Below, piece by piece: positions 8,199 through 17,775 of a stretch of DNA of 64,000 bases. The stretch comes from Rheinheimera sp. UJ63. Lineage in GTDB: Bacteria; Pseudomonadota; Gammaproteobacteria; Enterobacterales; Alteromonadaceae. The position numbers and the translations under genes are program-made. The notes under the pieces were generated by a model. The model had not been told where the DNA came from and searched no databases. It saw only the letters and a list, made by a program, of their open reading frames with translations. Location of the stretch: the NCBI RefSeq assembly GCF_021568285.1, contig NZ_JAKGTQ010000003.1:62001-126000 (forward strand), read 5' to 3'. Within the stretch, counting starts at the first letter, position 1, and the number at the start of each line of letters is the position of its first letter.

Positions 8199-9173
8199 AT
8201 GATTAATCAGTTACAGCAAAAATATCAACTGTCGTTGCTGTTGTTACTTGGTGTGGTTGCTGTGCTGGGCGTTTTACCTTTCGCCGTAATACGTTACCTA
8301 GAAGGTAACATGATAGCAGCGGTCATCGATATCACGCTGGTTTTGGGCATTATCGTGTTAGTTGCTTATGCCTATTTCAGCTTGCATATTCGTATGGTCA
8401 GCATCATCATTGCCATCTTTATTAATGCCGGGGTTGTTGCTATTGGCAGCGCTAATGGTATAGACAGTTTTTTATGGATCTACCCAGTTTTCGCCAGTAC
8501 TTTTATTTTAGTTAAGCCAGTTGAAGCCTTTAGTATTAATATGCTCGCCGGTATTGCGCTGGCGCTGCTCTCCGACATTTTTGTGATTGTGTCACTCGAC
8601 TCGTACATTATTTCCATTTTAATGTTGTCTCTAAGCTCCTTTGTTTATGCCAGCCATAGCGCTAAACAATTTAGTTTATTGGAAACCCTCAATACAGTCG
8701 ATGCACTTACCGGCGCCTTTAATCGCCGAGCCATGAGCGTGGATATAACAGCCGCCCTAGCAACCGCAGAACGTAACGGTGGCAAACCCTTGTTAGCCAT
8801 TCTCGATTTGGACTATTTTAAAGCTATCAATGATCGGTTTGGCCATGCGGTCGGCGATCAGGTACTCAAAGATTTTGTGGCTTTTACCACGTCGCAAATA
8901 AGGCAATATGATCGGCTGTATCGGTTCGGTGGTGAAGAATTTGTGTTATTGATCCCGCAAATCAATGAGCAGCATCACACCTTTATTCAACATCTGAGAA
9001 CGGCGATTAAAGGCGCGTTAAAAACACCTGATGGCCAAGCAATCACCGTGTCATTTGGCGTAGCAACATGGCTGCCAGGTACGACGGAAGATAGCTGGTT
9101 AAAACGTGCCGATGAGGCGCTATATTTAGCTAAAGCTAACGGGCGTGACCGTGCAGTGTTTAGTGACGAGTGA
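8199..9173 (+). CDS. Membrane diguanylate cyclase (GGDEF)
   Basis: A 324-residue protein with about five to six hydrophobic helices (residues 12-150) and a C-terminal GGDEF domain. The active site is GGEEF (244-248), within RFGGEEFVLL, preceded by DALTGAFNRRA and by LDLDYFKAINDRFGH, which binds metal and GTP. An inhibitory-site motif RxxD (RQYD, 235-238) lies five residues before the active loop, so product inhibition is likely. It makes cyclic di-GMP from two GTP. The helical sensor region resembles MASE-type modules but I cannot name the class. The ATG at 8199 follows GAGACGG. It is a single gene; no EAL partner is nearby. Confidence 0.93.
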   Translation: MINQLQQKYQLSLLLLLGVVAVLGVLPFAVIRYLEGNMIAAVIDITLVLGIIVLVAYAYFSLHIRMVSIIIAIFINAGVVAIGSANGIDSFLWIYPVFASTFILVKPVEAFSINMLAGIALALLSDIFVIVSLDSYIISILMLSLSSFVYASHSAKQFSLLETLNTVDALTGAFNRRAMSVDITAALATAERNGGKPLLAILDLDYFKAINDRFGHAVGDQVLKDFVAFTTSQIRQYDRLYRFGGEEFVLLIPQINEQHHTFIQHLRTAIKGALKTPDGQAITVSFGVATWLPGTTEDSWLKRADEALYLAKANGRDRAVFSDE

Positions 9174-9470
9174 AAACGGTGCTCAGCCTATACTAGCCAG
9201 AAAACCACTCGCCTTTAACGCGCTTTGCGGCATAAAAAATAGCTCGCACTCAATCAACACCAATACCTGGACCATTCTCGTGCTAGGTTTTACAGTTGCA
9301 CAGCAAGGATTGATGGTTTATTGTACAAATCTGTAGGGTAATTTAAGCGGCTTAAAAGCGTTTACCGCCCCGTTACTCGCAGTATCACCATCAGCAGCAA
9401 ACACACCTATCGTGTTAGTGCTCTCCTCTCTTTCTGACTGTCACTAACGTATTCCTTAGATTATTGGCTA
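9174..9470. other. Intergenic region, nothing convincing
   Basis: Roughly 300 bp between two convergent genes. A 63-codon open frame that overlaps the cyclase end continues through it, but it has no ribosome site and no family features. I see no clear terminator here. Confidence 0.4.
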
Positions 9471-9767
9471 TTACAGTTGCATACCAATGATCCAAGGTAA
9501 TCCCGCACCTAAACCAACGGAAAGAATACCAGGAATGAATTTTTGGGTATTCATCGAACTACACTTAGAATACATATACACACCCGCAATAATAGCGGCA
9601 ACAGACCATAAAACAGTAGCAAGAAAATACACGGCAACCGCCCCCTGATTGATTGACGTGGAATAGCCTGGCCCAACGACTAGGTTCAATAAAATAGTAA
9701 CAATCAGGCCTGCCACGGGCAAAGTCGCCAGCATCATTATTCTTTTCTTGGTCATCCAATTACGCAT
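9471..9767 (-). CDS. Small hydrophobic membrane protein, unknown
   Basis: A 98-residue protein with a basic start (MRNWMTKKRI) and three predicted membrane helices (about residues 10-30, 42-65 and 78-96). The central helix contains AVYFLATVLWSVAAIIAGV. I do not recognise the family. It is probably real because AAGGAG stands 7 bases before ATG at 9767 and the hydrophobicity is organised in helices. It is a single gene between the diguanylate cyclase and the sulfate operon, facing away from the latter. Confidence 0.65.
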   Translation of the reverse strand: MRNWMTKKRIMMLATLPVAGLIVTILLNLVVGPGYSTSINQGAVAVYFLATVLWSVAAIIAGVYMYSKCSSMNTQKFIPGILSVGLGAGLPWIIGMQL

Positions 9768-10069
9768 TTGTGAACTCCTTTAAACTTTACACGCCATATC
9801 CGTCATAAAGCAACTTGCTATCTTTTAATTAACCATCATTAACAATATAGCTCAACGCGATTTTTTAACAATTTTATTAATGAAACAACAACAAAAATCG
9901 ACGATCATTTAAACAATTACAGCTCTGAAAAGTGTTCAGACAGAAGCTGTACCACCAACAGCATATAGCTTCTAACTATGCTATATAACAAAATGGCATT
10001 ACTAACTCTCTTGTAGTAACCAATACGCATATTAAACTAACACCCCTGATCATGAAGGAGTGAATGACA
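9768..10069. promoter_or_regulatory. Upstream region of the sulfate operon
   Basis: About 300 AT-rich bases divergent between the small membrane protein and sbp. An inverted repeat ATATAGC (9963-9969) / GCTATAT (9980-9986) with a 10-base gap lies about 85 bp before sbp. A second one, CTGAA-N5-TTCAG, is just upstream. A LysR-type activator such as CysB would be expected to bind here, but I cannot assign either repeat to it. Confidence 0.4.
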
Positions 10070-11071
10070 ATGCGTAACCTATTATTGGCTGTGGTGCTTA
10101 GCAGCAGTGTATTAAGTCCGGCGTTAGTGGCTAAAGAGTTGCTCAATAGCAGCTATGATATCGCCCGCGAACTCTTTGCTGAAATTAACCCGTTGTTTGT
10201 GGCGCACTGGCAAGCTGAAAGCGGTGAAACATTAACCATTAACCAATCGCATGGCGGTTCTTCACGCCAAGCGCAAGCCATTATTCAAGGGCTGCGGGCG
10301 GATGTCGTCACCTTTAACCAAAGTACCGACATCGATATTTTGTACAAGCGCGGTAAGTTACTGCCGCAGAATTGGCGTGAACGGCTGGCCAATAACAGCT
10401 CACCTTACTACTCCACCATGGCGTTTTTGGTTCGGAAGAGAAACCCAAAGCATATTCAAGATTGGGCCGACCTCACTAAAGACGATGTCGCCTTAGTCTT
10501 TCCTAACCCAAAAACCTCTGGCAATGCCCGTTACACTTATTTAGGGGCCTACGGTGCAGCCAAGTTGCGGCTTGCTGATGATCAAGCCGCGCGAAATTGG
10601 ATGGTCGATTTTTTACGCCGCGTAGTCGTGTTTGATACCGGCGGTCGCGGCGCTACAACCTCTTTTGTTGAGCGGCAATTAGGCGATGTACTGATTACGT
10701 TTGAATCGGAAGTGAACAACATCATCAAGCAATACCCCGAGTTACAGCTGGAACGCGTGGTACCGAAAACCAATATTTTAGCGGAGTTCCCGGTAGCGTG
10801 GATCGACAAAAATGTTGAGCGTAATGGCACCACTGCACAAGCAAAAGCGTACTTAAACTTTTTATATTCTGAGCCAGCCCAGCAGGTGTTAGCGAGTTAC
10901 TTCTATCGAGTACATCACCCAAAAGTGCAAGCTAGCAGCCAAGCACAATTTCCAGCAACGGAATTGTTCACCGTTGAGCAACAATTTGGCAGCTGGGAGC
11001 AAGTGAATAAGCAGCACTTTGGCAGTAACGCAGAACTGGATAAAATTTTAGCTGAAGGACGCCGCAACTAA
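10070..11071 (+). CDS. sbp: Periplasmic sulfate-binding protein
   Basis: A 333-residue exported solute-binding protein of the Sbp/CysP family. A cleavable signal ends near SPALVAKE. Family blocks include [20 protein letters not shown], the oxyanion-binding [41 protein letters not shown] and [10 protein letters not shown]. It binds sulfate (or thiosulfate) and delivers it to CysT-CysW-CysA. Two in-frame ATGs exist; the one at 10070 is 9 bases from AAGGAG, whereas 10064 is only 3, so I use 10070. The stop overlaps the cysT start by one base (TAATG). Confidence 0.95.
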   Translation: MRNLLLAVVLSSSVLSPALVAKELLNSSYDIARELFAEINPLFVAHWQAESGETLTINQSHGGSSRQAQAIIQGLRADVVTFNQSTDIDILYKRGKLLPQNWRERLANNSSPYYSTMAFLVRKRNPKHIQDWADLTKDDVALVFPNPKTSGNARYTYLGAYGAAKLRLADDQAARNWMVDFLRRVVVFDTGGRGATTSFVERQLGDVLITFESEVNNIIKQYPELQLERVVPKTNILAEFPVAWIDKNVERNGTTAQAKAYLNFLYSEPAQQVLASYFYRVHHPKVQASSQAQFPATELFTVEQQFGSWEQVNKQHFGSNAELDKILAEGRRN

Positions 11072-11907
11072 TGGCTGCTTACCAAACCAAAAGAGTGTTA
11101 CCGGGTTTTTCCATTAGCTTAGGCAGCAGTCTATTTTTTATCGGTTTGGTTATTTTATTGCCATTAACCGGCTGGGTGATGGAAGTAGCGCAACTGAGCC
11201 TAGCCGAATATTGGGCCATTATTAGCGATCCCCGCGTGGTGGCCACATACCAAGTCACACTGTCGGCCGCCTTAGTGGCCAGCATACTGAATTTGTTTTT
11301 TGGCTTGTTGATGGCGTGGATCTTAACGCGCTATCGCTTTCCTGGCCGGCTGTTACTTGATGGCTTAATGGACTTACCCTTCGCCTTACCCACGGCGGTA
11401 GCCGGCTTAACCTTGGCGGCATTGTTTGCTACTCAAGGTTGGTATGGCCAATATTTTGCGCTATGGGATATCAAGGTGTCTTATACCTGGTTGGGTATTG
11501 TCATCGCCATGCTGTTTACCAGCGTGCCTTTTGTGGTACGCACCGTTCAGCCCGTTTTAGAAGAGTTTGGCCCTGAATACGAAGAAGCCTCGGCGACGCT
11601 GGGGGCAAGCCCATTACAAACTTTTACTCGGGTGATCTTACCGGAAATTAAACCCGCTTTATTAACCGGTACCGCCTTGTCGTTTACCCGCAGCTTAGGA
11701 GAATTTGGCGCGGTTATTTTTATTGCAGGTAATTTACCCTGGCAAACAGAAGTGACCTCTCTGATGATCTTTGTACGCTTACAAGAGTTTGATTATGCTG
11801 CTGCCGCGGCGATTGCGAGTGTGGTGTTACTGAGTTCATTACTATTGTTATTTATTATTAATGGTATTCAGCAGCGCTATCAACACATTACTGGAGCATT
11901 AAAATGA
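11071..11907 (+). CDS. cysT: Sulfate ABC transporter permease CysT
   Basis: A 278-residue inner-membrane permease with six predicted helices and the binding-protein-dependent permease signature EEASATLGASPLQTFTRVIL (the EAA loop that docks CysA). The N-terminal part LPGFSISLGSSLFFIGLVIL and DLPFALPTAVAGLTLAALFA are typical of CysT/CysU. With CysW it forms the sulfate channel. The start overlaps sbp by one base and the end overlaps cysW by four (ATGA), implying coupled translation. Confidence 0.94.
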   Translation: MAAYQTKRVLPGFSISLGSSLFFIGLVILLPLTGWVMEVAQLSLAEYWAIISDPRVVATYQVTLSAALVASILNLFFGLLMAWILTRYRFPGRLLLDGLMDLPFALPTAVAGLTLAALFATQGWYGQYFALWDIKVSYTWLGIVIAMLFTSVPFVVRTVQPVLEEFGPEYEEASATLGASPLQTFTRVILPEIKPALLTGTALSFTRSLGEFGAVIFIAGNLPWQTEVTSLMIFVRLQEFDYAAAAAIASVVLLSSLLLLFIINGIQQRYQHITGALK

Positions 11908-12719
11908 CGGCTCAGGTAAAACAGCCCTTAAAATGGTGGCTAATTGGTACCGGCATGACCTTGAGTGTGCTGCTGCTGTTGGTGCCACTGATCTTTATCT
12001 TTATCGCCGCCTTTGCTGCCGGTGTTGGCGGTGTTTGGCAGAATTTGCAAGATGCGGATATGTTGCATGCCATCGGTCTAACCTTATTAGTGGCAGGTTT
12101 AACCGTGCCCATTAATGTGCTGTTTGGTACCTTAATTGCGTGGTGTGTCACCCGTTTTACGTTTCCTGGCCGCCGCTTATTGCTAACGCTGATAGATATC
12201 CCTTTTGCAGTGTCACCCGTGGTCGCCGGTTTATTGTATTTATTGCTTTATGGAAGCAACGGTCCTTTTGCCCAGTGGCTAGACGCCGCCGATATGCAGC
12301 TGATGTTTGCATGGCCAGGCTTAGTGATGGTCACCGTGTTTGTGTCTTGCCCTTTTGTGGTGAAAGAACTCGTGCCCTTAATGTCTACTCTGGGCACCGA
12401 ACAAGAAGAAGCCGCGGTGTTGCTAGGCGCCAGTGGTTGGCAAGTGTTTTGGCATATTACCTTTCCGAATATTCGTTGGGCACTGTTATATGGCGTAATC
12501 CTCACTAACGCGCGTGCGGTCGGTGAGTTTGGTGCGGTCTCCGTCGTTTCAGGTACGATACGCGGCCAAACCAATACCTTACCCTTGCATATCGAGTTAT
12601 TGCAGCAAGATTACAATACGACGGGAGCCTTTATTGCCGCCGCTTTATTAACCTTGATGGCGATTGCCACGCTCATCGTCAAAGCCGTTTTACAATGGCG
12701 CCTGCAACGGCTTGAATAA
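11904..12719 (+). CDS. cysW: Sulfate ABC transporter permease CysW
   Basis: A 271-residue permease paralogous to CysT, with its own EAA loop (EQEEAAVLLGASGWQVFWHI) and the CysW block ARAVGEFGAVSVVSGTIRGQ. Six membrane helices are apparent. It is the last gene of the sbp-cysT-cysW unit. The ATPase gene cysA, which normally follows immediately, is instead 6.2 kb away on the other strand beyond the Mrp operon. Confidence 0.94.
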   Translation: MTAQVKQPLKWWLIGTGMTLSVLLLLVPLIFIFIAAFAAGVGGVWQNLQDADMLHAIGLTLLVAGLTVPINVLFGTLIAWCVTRFTFPGRRLLLTLIDIPFAVSPVVAGLLYLLLYGSNGPFAQWLDAADMQLMFAWPGLVMVTVFVSCPFVVKELVPLMSTLGTEQEEAAVLLGASGWQVFWHITFPNIRWALLYGVILTNARAVGEFGAVSVVSGTIRGQTNTLPLHIELLQQDYNTTGAFIAAALLTLMAIATLIVKAVLQWRLQRLE

Positions 12720-12767
12720 GCGTTTTAGTTAAAATGGCAAAGCTAAACACGAAATTGGCGCTAATAC

Positions 12768-12788
12768 CCTCAGATTGAGGCTTTTTAT
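12768..12788 (+). terminator. Weak terminator-like hairpin after cysW
   Basis: CCTCA-GAT-TGAGG (12768-12780) followed by CTTTTTAT, about 50 bp past the cysW stop. The 5-bp stem is short, so this is tentative. Confidence 0.35.
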
Positions 12789-12874
12789 CGGTATTTTTAA
12801 ACATTGCTAAGCTGAAAAGGCAGCCAGTAATGCTAAGATGGCAACACCTTAGTGGCAAAGACAGGTCAATGCCT

Positions 12875-12904
12875 TTGCGGGCGTAAATACCTACTCTCTA
12901 TACT
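12875..12904 (+). promoter_or_regulatory. Candidate sigma-70 promoter of the Mrp operon
   Basis: TTGCGG (12875-12880), an 18-base spacer and TATACT (12899-12904), about 35 bp before the mrpA start. It is the best match in the 219-bp gap but was picked by eye. Confidence 0.4.
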
Positions 12905-12938
12905 CTTTATTTAACAGCAGATATTTGCAAGGAGCGAA

Positions 12939-15833
12939 ATGCTACTGTTACTGATTTTACTGCCCTTTGTCGGCGCGCTTATCGCGGCCTTTATGCCTGC
13001 ACATGCGCGAAACCGCGAAGCCTGGTTTGCCGCACTGATTGCACTGAGTGGTTTGCTGCTGACCTTTTCTCAATATCCGGTTATTGCCGAAGGGCTGAGT
13101 TTACGCCAAGAAATCCGTTGGTTCACGGCTATCGATTTAAACTTGGTGTTTCGGCTTGATGGTTTAGCCTGGCTGTTTACGGCGTTAATCCAAGGGATCT
13201 GTTTACTCGTGGTGGTTTACGCTCGCTACTATATGTCACCTAAAGATCCGGTACCGCGCTTTTTCGCTTTTCTGTTGGCCTTTATGGGCGCGATGCAAGG
13301 TATCGTGTTATCTGGCAACTTAATACAGCTGGTGATGTTTTGGGAGTTAACCAGTCTTACCTCCTTTTTATTAATTGGTTATTGGCATCATCGACCCGAC
13401 GCTCGCCGTGGTGCTCGAATGGCTTTTACCGTTACCGCCTTTGGTGGCTTGTGTTTATTTATTGGGGTGTTATTACTTGGCCATGTCGCGGGCAGCTACG
13501 ACTTGGATCAGGTGCGCCAAGCCAGCACGGTCATTCAGGCACATCCTTGGTACTTGGCTATAGTGCTGTTAGTGGCAATAGGAGCCTTAAGTAAAAGCGC
13601 ACAATTTCCATTTCACTTTTGGTTACCGCATGCCATGGCCGCCCCTACGCCGGTTTCGGCCTTTTTACATTCCGCTACCATGGTTAAAGCAGGCATCTTT
13701 TTATTGATGTTACTGTGGCCGGTGCTCGCGGGCACACCAGAATGGACATGGATCATCGGCACTGCTGGGGTCTGTACCATGTTGGTCGGCGCTTTTTTGG
13801 CGATTTTTCAACATGATTTAAAAGGCCTACTGGCCTACTCTACTATTAGTCATCTTGGCCTGATTGTATGCTTACTGGGCATCGGCACGCCTTTAGCCAT
13901 GGTGGCGGCTATCTTCCACACGTTAAATCATGCCATCTTTAAAGCCTCGTTATTTATGGCCGTAGGTATCATTGACCATGAAAGCGGCAGTCGTGATATG
14001 CGCGCGCTCAGTGGCTTACGCCACGTGTTACCCTACACTGCCACGTTAGCCATCGTGGCCAGCGCAGCGATGGCGGGTGTGCCGTTGTTAAATGGCTTTT
14101 TATCCAAAGAAATGTTCTTTGCCGAGGCGTTGTTAGTCGGCTCAAGCTCAAATTGGTGGATGTCGGCCGCGGCGGTGTTAATGGGGATTTTTGGCGTGGC
14201 TTATTCGCTACGCTTTATTCAGGTGTTTTTTGGCCCAGTGCAAACGGTTAAAGCCAACCCGCATGAACCGCCACGCTGGATGCGCTTTCCGGTTGAGTTT
14301 TTAGTGCTGTGCTGTTTTGTGGTGGGGGTCTTACCTGAATTAAGTATCGGGCCGGTGTTACACGGCGCCGCACAATCAGTGTTGGGTCAAGCCCTACCCG
14401 CATACTCGTTAGCCATTTGGCATGGCGTTAACCTGCCGCTGGTAATGAGTGTATTGGCCTTTGTTGGCGGTATCAGTTTTTATTTTTGGCTCAGCCGTTA
14501 CTGCCAATTGCATCAGCGTGATCGGGTGCCGTTATTGCATCGCTTAAATGGTAAAGCGGCTTACGAAACCACCATGCTGATCCTCGCTGCCAGCGCCGCA
14601 CGCTTAGAGCGGCAGCTCAGTACCCGCCGCTTACAACCGCAATTAATATGGATGATTTTAGCGGGGTTAGCGGCATCGATATGGCTGTTATCAGCTTGGC
14701 CAACACTCAGTGTCAGTTGGCCAAACGACACGCTCAGTTTGGCTTTTGCATTGCTATGGTTAGTGGGCTGTAGCTGTGCCATTGCCGCGGCCTGGCAGGC
14801 AAAATTTCACCGTTTAGCCGCCCTTATTTTAGTGGGGGGTACCGGTATCGCCACCAGTGTCACGTTTTTGTGGTTATCGGCACCCGATTTAGCCTTAACA
14901 CAACTGATGGTGGAAACCGTCACCACGGTATTATTACTGCTCGGTTTACGCTGGCTGCCGGCGCGTATTGCGGCGAAAAAACTGGATTTACAGGCATCGG
15001 CACGCGATCGGTTACGCCGCATTCGCGATTTAATCATTGCCATCAGTGCTGGTACTGCTTTAGCTGTTATCAGTTATATTATTTTGCGCCAGCCAGATAA
15101 CGCCACCTTAAGTCGTTTTTACTTAGAAAAAGCCATACCTGAGGGCGGCGGCAGCAACGTTGTCAATTTACTGTTAGTGGATTATCGAAGTTTAGATACG
15201 CTGGGCGAGATTGCGGTATTAAGCATCGTGGCATTAACGGTCTATGCCCTACTGCGACGTTTTCGCCCTGCTATTGAGAGCATTAAGATCCCACCGCAAC
15301 AACGCAATCCTCTGGACCCGGCTTATTCACAACTGCCCAGTGAACAAGCCATCAGCGGTTATTTACAGATCCCAGGCGTCTATTTACGCTTGCTGTTACC
15401 TATTATTTTGCTGGTGGTCGCCTACTTCTTTTTACGTGGCCACAACCTACCCGGCGGCGGCTTTATTGCCGGGCTGATTTTCTCGGTAGGGTTAATTATT
15501 CAATATATGCTGTCTGGCACGGCCTGGGTTGAAGCCCGCTTCAAACTACAACCGCACCGCTGGCTCAGTTTTGGCTTAGTGCTAGCGGCACTAACCGGGG
15601 CTATGGCTTGGTATTTTGACCATCCGTTTTTAACCACGCATACCTTGCACCTCGATTTACCCCTGCTGGGCAAGCTGCATTTACCCAGTGCGATGTTTTT
15701 TGATTTGGGCATCTTTGCAGTAGTGGTTGGCACCACCATGCTGATCTTAATCGCTATCGCCCACCAAGCTGTGCGCAGCCATCGTATCCCGGGTATTAAA
15801 ACAGAGACAGACACCGCAGAGGAGCGCCATTAA
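12939..15833 (+). CDS. mrpA: Mrp antiporter subunit A fused to subunit B
   Basis: A 964-residue polytopic membrane protein. The first half is the NuoL-like module: DGLAWLFTALIQG, the key Glu in FWELTSLTSFLLIGYW (E136), and Lys in ALSKSAQFPFHFWLPHAM (K219) and TMVKAGIFLL (K250). A MrpA-specific region follows. From about residue 815 it carries a MrpB domain with the signature RGHNLPGGGFIAGL (833-846), a separate gene in Bacillus. It forms the core of the multisubunit Na+(K+)/H+ antiporter that expels cations at high pH or salt. The ATG has AAGGAG close upstream. The fused A-B form with C-D-E-F-G after it is the group 2 (Pha-type) operon of proteobacteria. The stop overlaps mrpC by one base. 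Confidence 0.93.
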   Translation: MLLLLILLPFVGALIAAFMPAHARNREAWFAALIALSGLLLTFSQYPVIAEGLSLRQEIRWFTAIDLNLVFRLDGLAWLFTALIQGICLLVVVYARYYMSPKDPVPRFFAFLLAFMGAMQGIVLSGNLIQLVMFWELTSLTSFLLIGYWHHRPDARRGARMAFTVTAFGGLCLFIGVLLLGHVAGSYDLDQVRQASTVIQAHPWYLAIVLLVAIGALSKSAQFPFHFWLPHAMAAPTPVSAFLHSATMVKAGIFLLMLLWPVLAGTPEWTWIIGTAGVCTMLVGAFLAIFQHDLKGLLAYSTISHLGLIVCLLGIGTPLAMVAAIFHTLNHAIFKASLFMAVGIIDHESGSRDMRALSGLRHVLPYTATLAIVASAAMAGVPLLNGFLSKEMFFAEALLVGSSSNWWMSAAAVLMGIFGVAYSLRFIQVFFGPVQTVKANPHEPPRWMRFPVEFLVLCCFVVGVLPELSIGPVLHGAAQSVLGQALPAYSLAIWHGVNLPLVMSVLAFVGGISFYFWLSRYCQLHQRDRVPLLHRLNGKAAYETTMLILAASAARLERQLSTRRLQPQLIWMILAGLAASIWLLSAWPTLSVSWPNDTLSLAFALLWLVGCSCAIAAAWQAKFHRLAALILVGGTGIATSVTFLWLSAPDLALTQLMVETVTTVLLLLGLRWLPARIAAKKLDLQASARDRLRRIRDLIIAISAGTALAVISYIILRQPDNATLSRFYLEKAIPEGGGSNVVNLLLVDYRSLDTLGEIAVLSIVALTVYALLRRFRPAIESIKIPPQQRNPLDPAYSQLPSEQAISGYLQIPGVYLRLLLPIILLVVAYFFLRGHNLPGGGFIAGLIFSVGLIIQYMLSGTAWVEARFKLQPHRWLSFGLVLAALTGAMAWYFDHPFLTTHTLHLDLPLLGKLHLPSAMFFDLGIFAVVVGTTMLILIAIAHQAVRSHRIPGIKTETDTAEERH

Positions 15834-16183
15834 TGGAACTGATTTTAGCAACTAGCATCGGCATTTTGTTTGCTTCAGGTATTTGGTTGATCTTACGGCC
15901 ACGCAGCTTTCAGGTGATTATTGGCCTGTTACTGTTGTCTTATGCGGTGAATTTATTTCTGTTTATTACCGGCAAAATTCAGGTCAATCGTCCCGCTTTT
16001 GCCAGCGAAGCCGTCAGTTTTATCGAAGGGCTCTATGCCGATCCGTTGCCGCAAGCCTTGGTACTCACCGCCATTGTGATTGGCTTTGCGACCTCGGCGT
16101 TATATCTGGTGGTGTTATTAGGCTCTCGTGGTTTAACCGGTACCGATCACGTCGATGGTAAAGAGCTGGAGCACGACGAATGA
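15833..16183 (+). CDS. mrpC: Mrp antiporter subunit C
   Basis: A 116-residue NuoK-like protein with three membrane helices. Family features are GIWLILRPRSFQVIIGLLLL, the short Y-A-V-N-L-F motif and the DPLPQALVLTAIVIGFA block. It is a structural and ion-path subunit of the Mrp complex. It overlaps mrpA by one base and mrpD by four. Confidence 0.92.
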   Translation: MELILATSIGILFASGIWLILRPRSFQVIIGLLLLSYAVNLFLFITGKIQVNRPAFASEAVSFIEGLYADPLPQALVLTAIVIGFATSALYLVVLLGSRGLTGTDHVDGKELEHDE

Positions 16184-17775
16184 GTTTGCTTTTAGCCGAG
16201 ATCATCGTATTACCGATTTTGTTGCCGTTATTCACCGGCGCCTTGCTGCTGCTAATAAACGAACGCCATCACAAACTTAAGTTTTTTATTAATCAAACCA
16301 GTACCCTACTGCTATTCTTTCTGGCCGTCCTGCTGCTGGGTATCACCGATAGCGCCCCCGCCGAACAAGGCTTGCTGGTAGTATTGTCCGCTAACTGGGC
16401 TGCGCCTTTCGGTATTGTGCTGGTCGGTGATCGTTTGGCTACGCTATTTTTATTAGTCGGGGCATTACTGGCCAATGCCGCGTTAATATTTTCTTATAGC
16501 CGCTGGGCGCGTTTAGGTGTGCATTTTCATACCTTGTTCCAGTTTTTATTAATGGGTATTAATGGCGCCTTACTGACCGGCGATCTATTTAATTTATTTG
16601 TGTTTTTTGAAGTGATGCTCGCCGCATCTTATGGGCTGTTATTACATGGTTACAACATCACGCGGATCCGCGCCGGTATGCAATATATCGTGGTGAATCT
16701 GCTGGCGGCGGTGTTTTTCTTACTGGGTATTGCTTTAGTCTATTCTGCAACTGGCACATTAAACTTTGCCGATTTAGCGGCGAAAATGCCAACACTAGCG
16801 GACGAACCACGGCAATTACTGCACGCAGGTGCTGCCATGCTGGCGGTGGCTTTTTTAACAAAAAGTGCCATTTGGCCTCTTGGGTTTTGGTTGCCGACGA
16901 CCTACTCGGCCGCATCCCCGCCAGTGGCCGCCATGTTGGTCTTTTTAACCAAACTGGGGATTTATATTCTGCTGCGGCTGTATTACCTTTTATTTGGTGC
17001 CAATAGCGGTGCCTCGGCCGGTTTTGCTGCTGATTTCCTACTTTATGCCGGCTTAATGACCTTGGCTTTTGGCGCGCTGGGTTTACTCGCGTCACAGGAG
17101 TCCAGTCGCATAGCCAGTTACAGTGCGGTGATATCTTCAGGCTTATTGCTCACCTTATTAGGCTTAGCCGAGCCGAGTATGCTCAGTGCTATGCTGTTTT
17201 ATTTGATCAGCTCTACTTTAGCGGTAACCGCTTTTGTGTTGTTAACTGAATTGATTGAACGGATCTACACGCCGGCCGATAGCGTGTTTGCATTAAGTAT
17301 GGAGTTTTTTGCCCCAGAGGAAGAAAAGCAGGAGTCAGCTGGCGTGGCGATCCCTGCGGCAATGGCCTTTTTAGGTATGAGTTTTGTAGCCTGTGCGCTT
17401 ATTATTGCAGGCTTACCGCCACTATCGGGCTTTATCGCCAAATTTAATATCTTGCATCATCTGTTGCAGCTACCCTTTAGCTTAAGCCATTGGCTGTTGC
17501 TTATTTTGCTCATGCTGGCAGGGTTAACCGCTATTATTGCCTTTATGCGCTTTGGCGTGCGCAGCTTTTGGACAGCACAAGCCACCACCAGCCCGCGCTT
17601 AAAATTAAATGAAGCAGGCCCCGTGCTACTGCTGTTAGTGCTTTGTATTAGCTTAGCTTTTTTTGCTGAGCCGCTACATAACTTACTAGAGCGTATTACT
17701 GCTGACTTACAACATCCACAACGTTATATCGAGCAGGTCTTAAGCACTTTACCGACACGCAAGGAGGCACCATGA
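16180..17775 (+). CDS. mrpD: Mrp antiporter subunit D
   Basis: A 531-residue NuoN/NuoM-like membrane protein with about 14 helices. The conserved Glu lies in LFVFFEVMLAASYGLLL, and Lys residues lie in AFLTKSAIWPLGFWLP and VFLTKLGIYILLRL. The C-terminal GLPPLSGFIAKFNIL block is typical of MrpD. It is the second proton-translocating module, and with MrpA drives exchange. It overlaps both neighbours by ATGA. Confidence 0.93.
   Translation: MSLLLAEIIVLPILLPLFTGALLLLINERHHKLKFFINQTSTLLLFFLAVLLLGITDSAPAEQGLLVVLSANWAAPFGIVLVGDRLATLFLLVGALLANAALIFSYSRWARLGVHFHTLFQFLLMGINGALLTGDLFNLFVFFEVMLAASYGLLLHGYNITRIRAGMQYIVVNLLAAVFFLLGIALVYSATGTLNFADLAAKMPTLADEPRQLLHAGAAMLAVAFLTKSAIWPLGFWLPTTYSAASPPVAAMLVFLTKLGIYILLRLYYLLFGANSGASAGFAADFLLYAGLMTLAFGALGLLASQESSRIASYSAVISSGLLLTLLGLAEPSMLSAMLFYLISSTLAVTAFVLLTELIERIYTPADSVFALSMEFFAPEEEKQESAGVAIPAAMAFLGMSFVACALIIAGLPPLSGFIAKFNILHHLLQLPFSLSHWLLLILLMLAGLTAIIAFMRFGVRSFWTAQATTSPRLKLNEAGPVLLLLVLCISLAFFAEPLHNLLERITADLQHPQRYIEQVLSTLPTRKEAP

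Noticed and set aside
9145-9336. 63-codon open frame overlapping the end of the diguanylate cyclase
   Set aside because: Starts inside the cyclase gene in another frame, with no ribosome site and no family features.
16658-17095. 145-codon open frame opposite mrpD and similar long antisense frames over glgP, mrpA and the RND gene
   Set aside because: They lie fully inside clear genes on the other strand and lack ribosome sites and family motifs.
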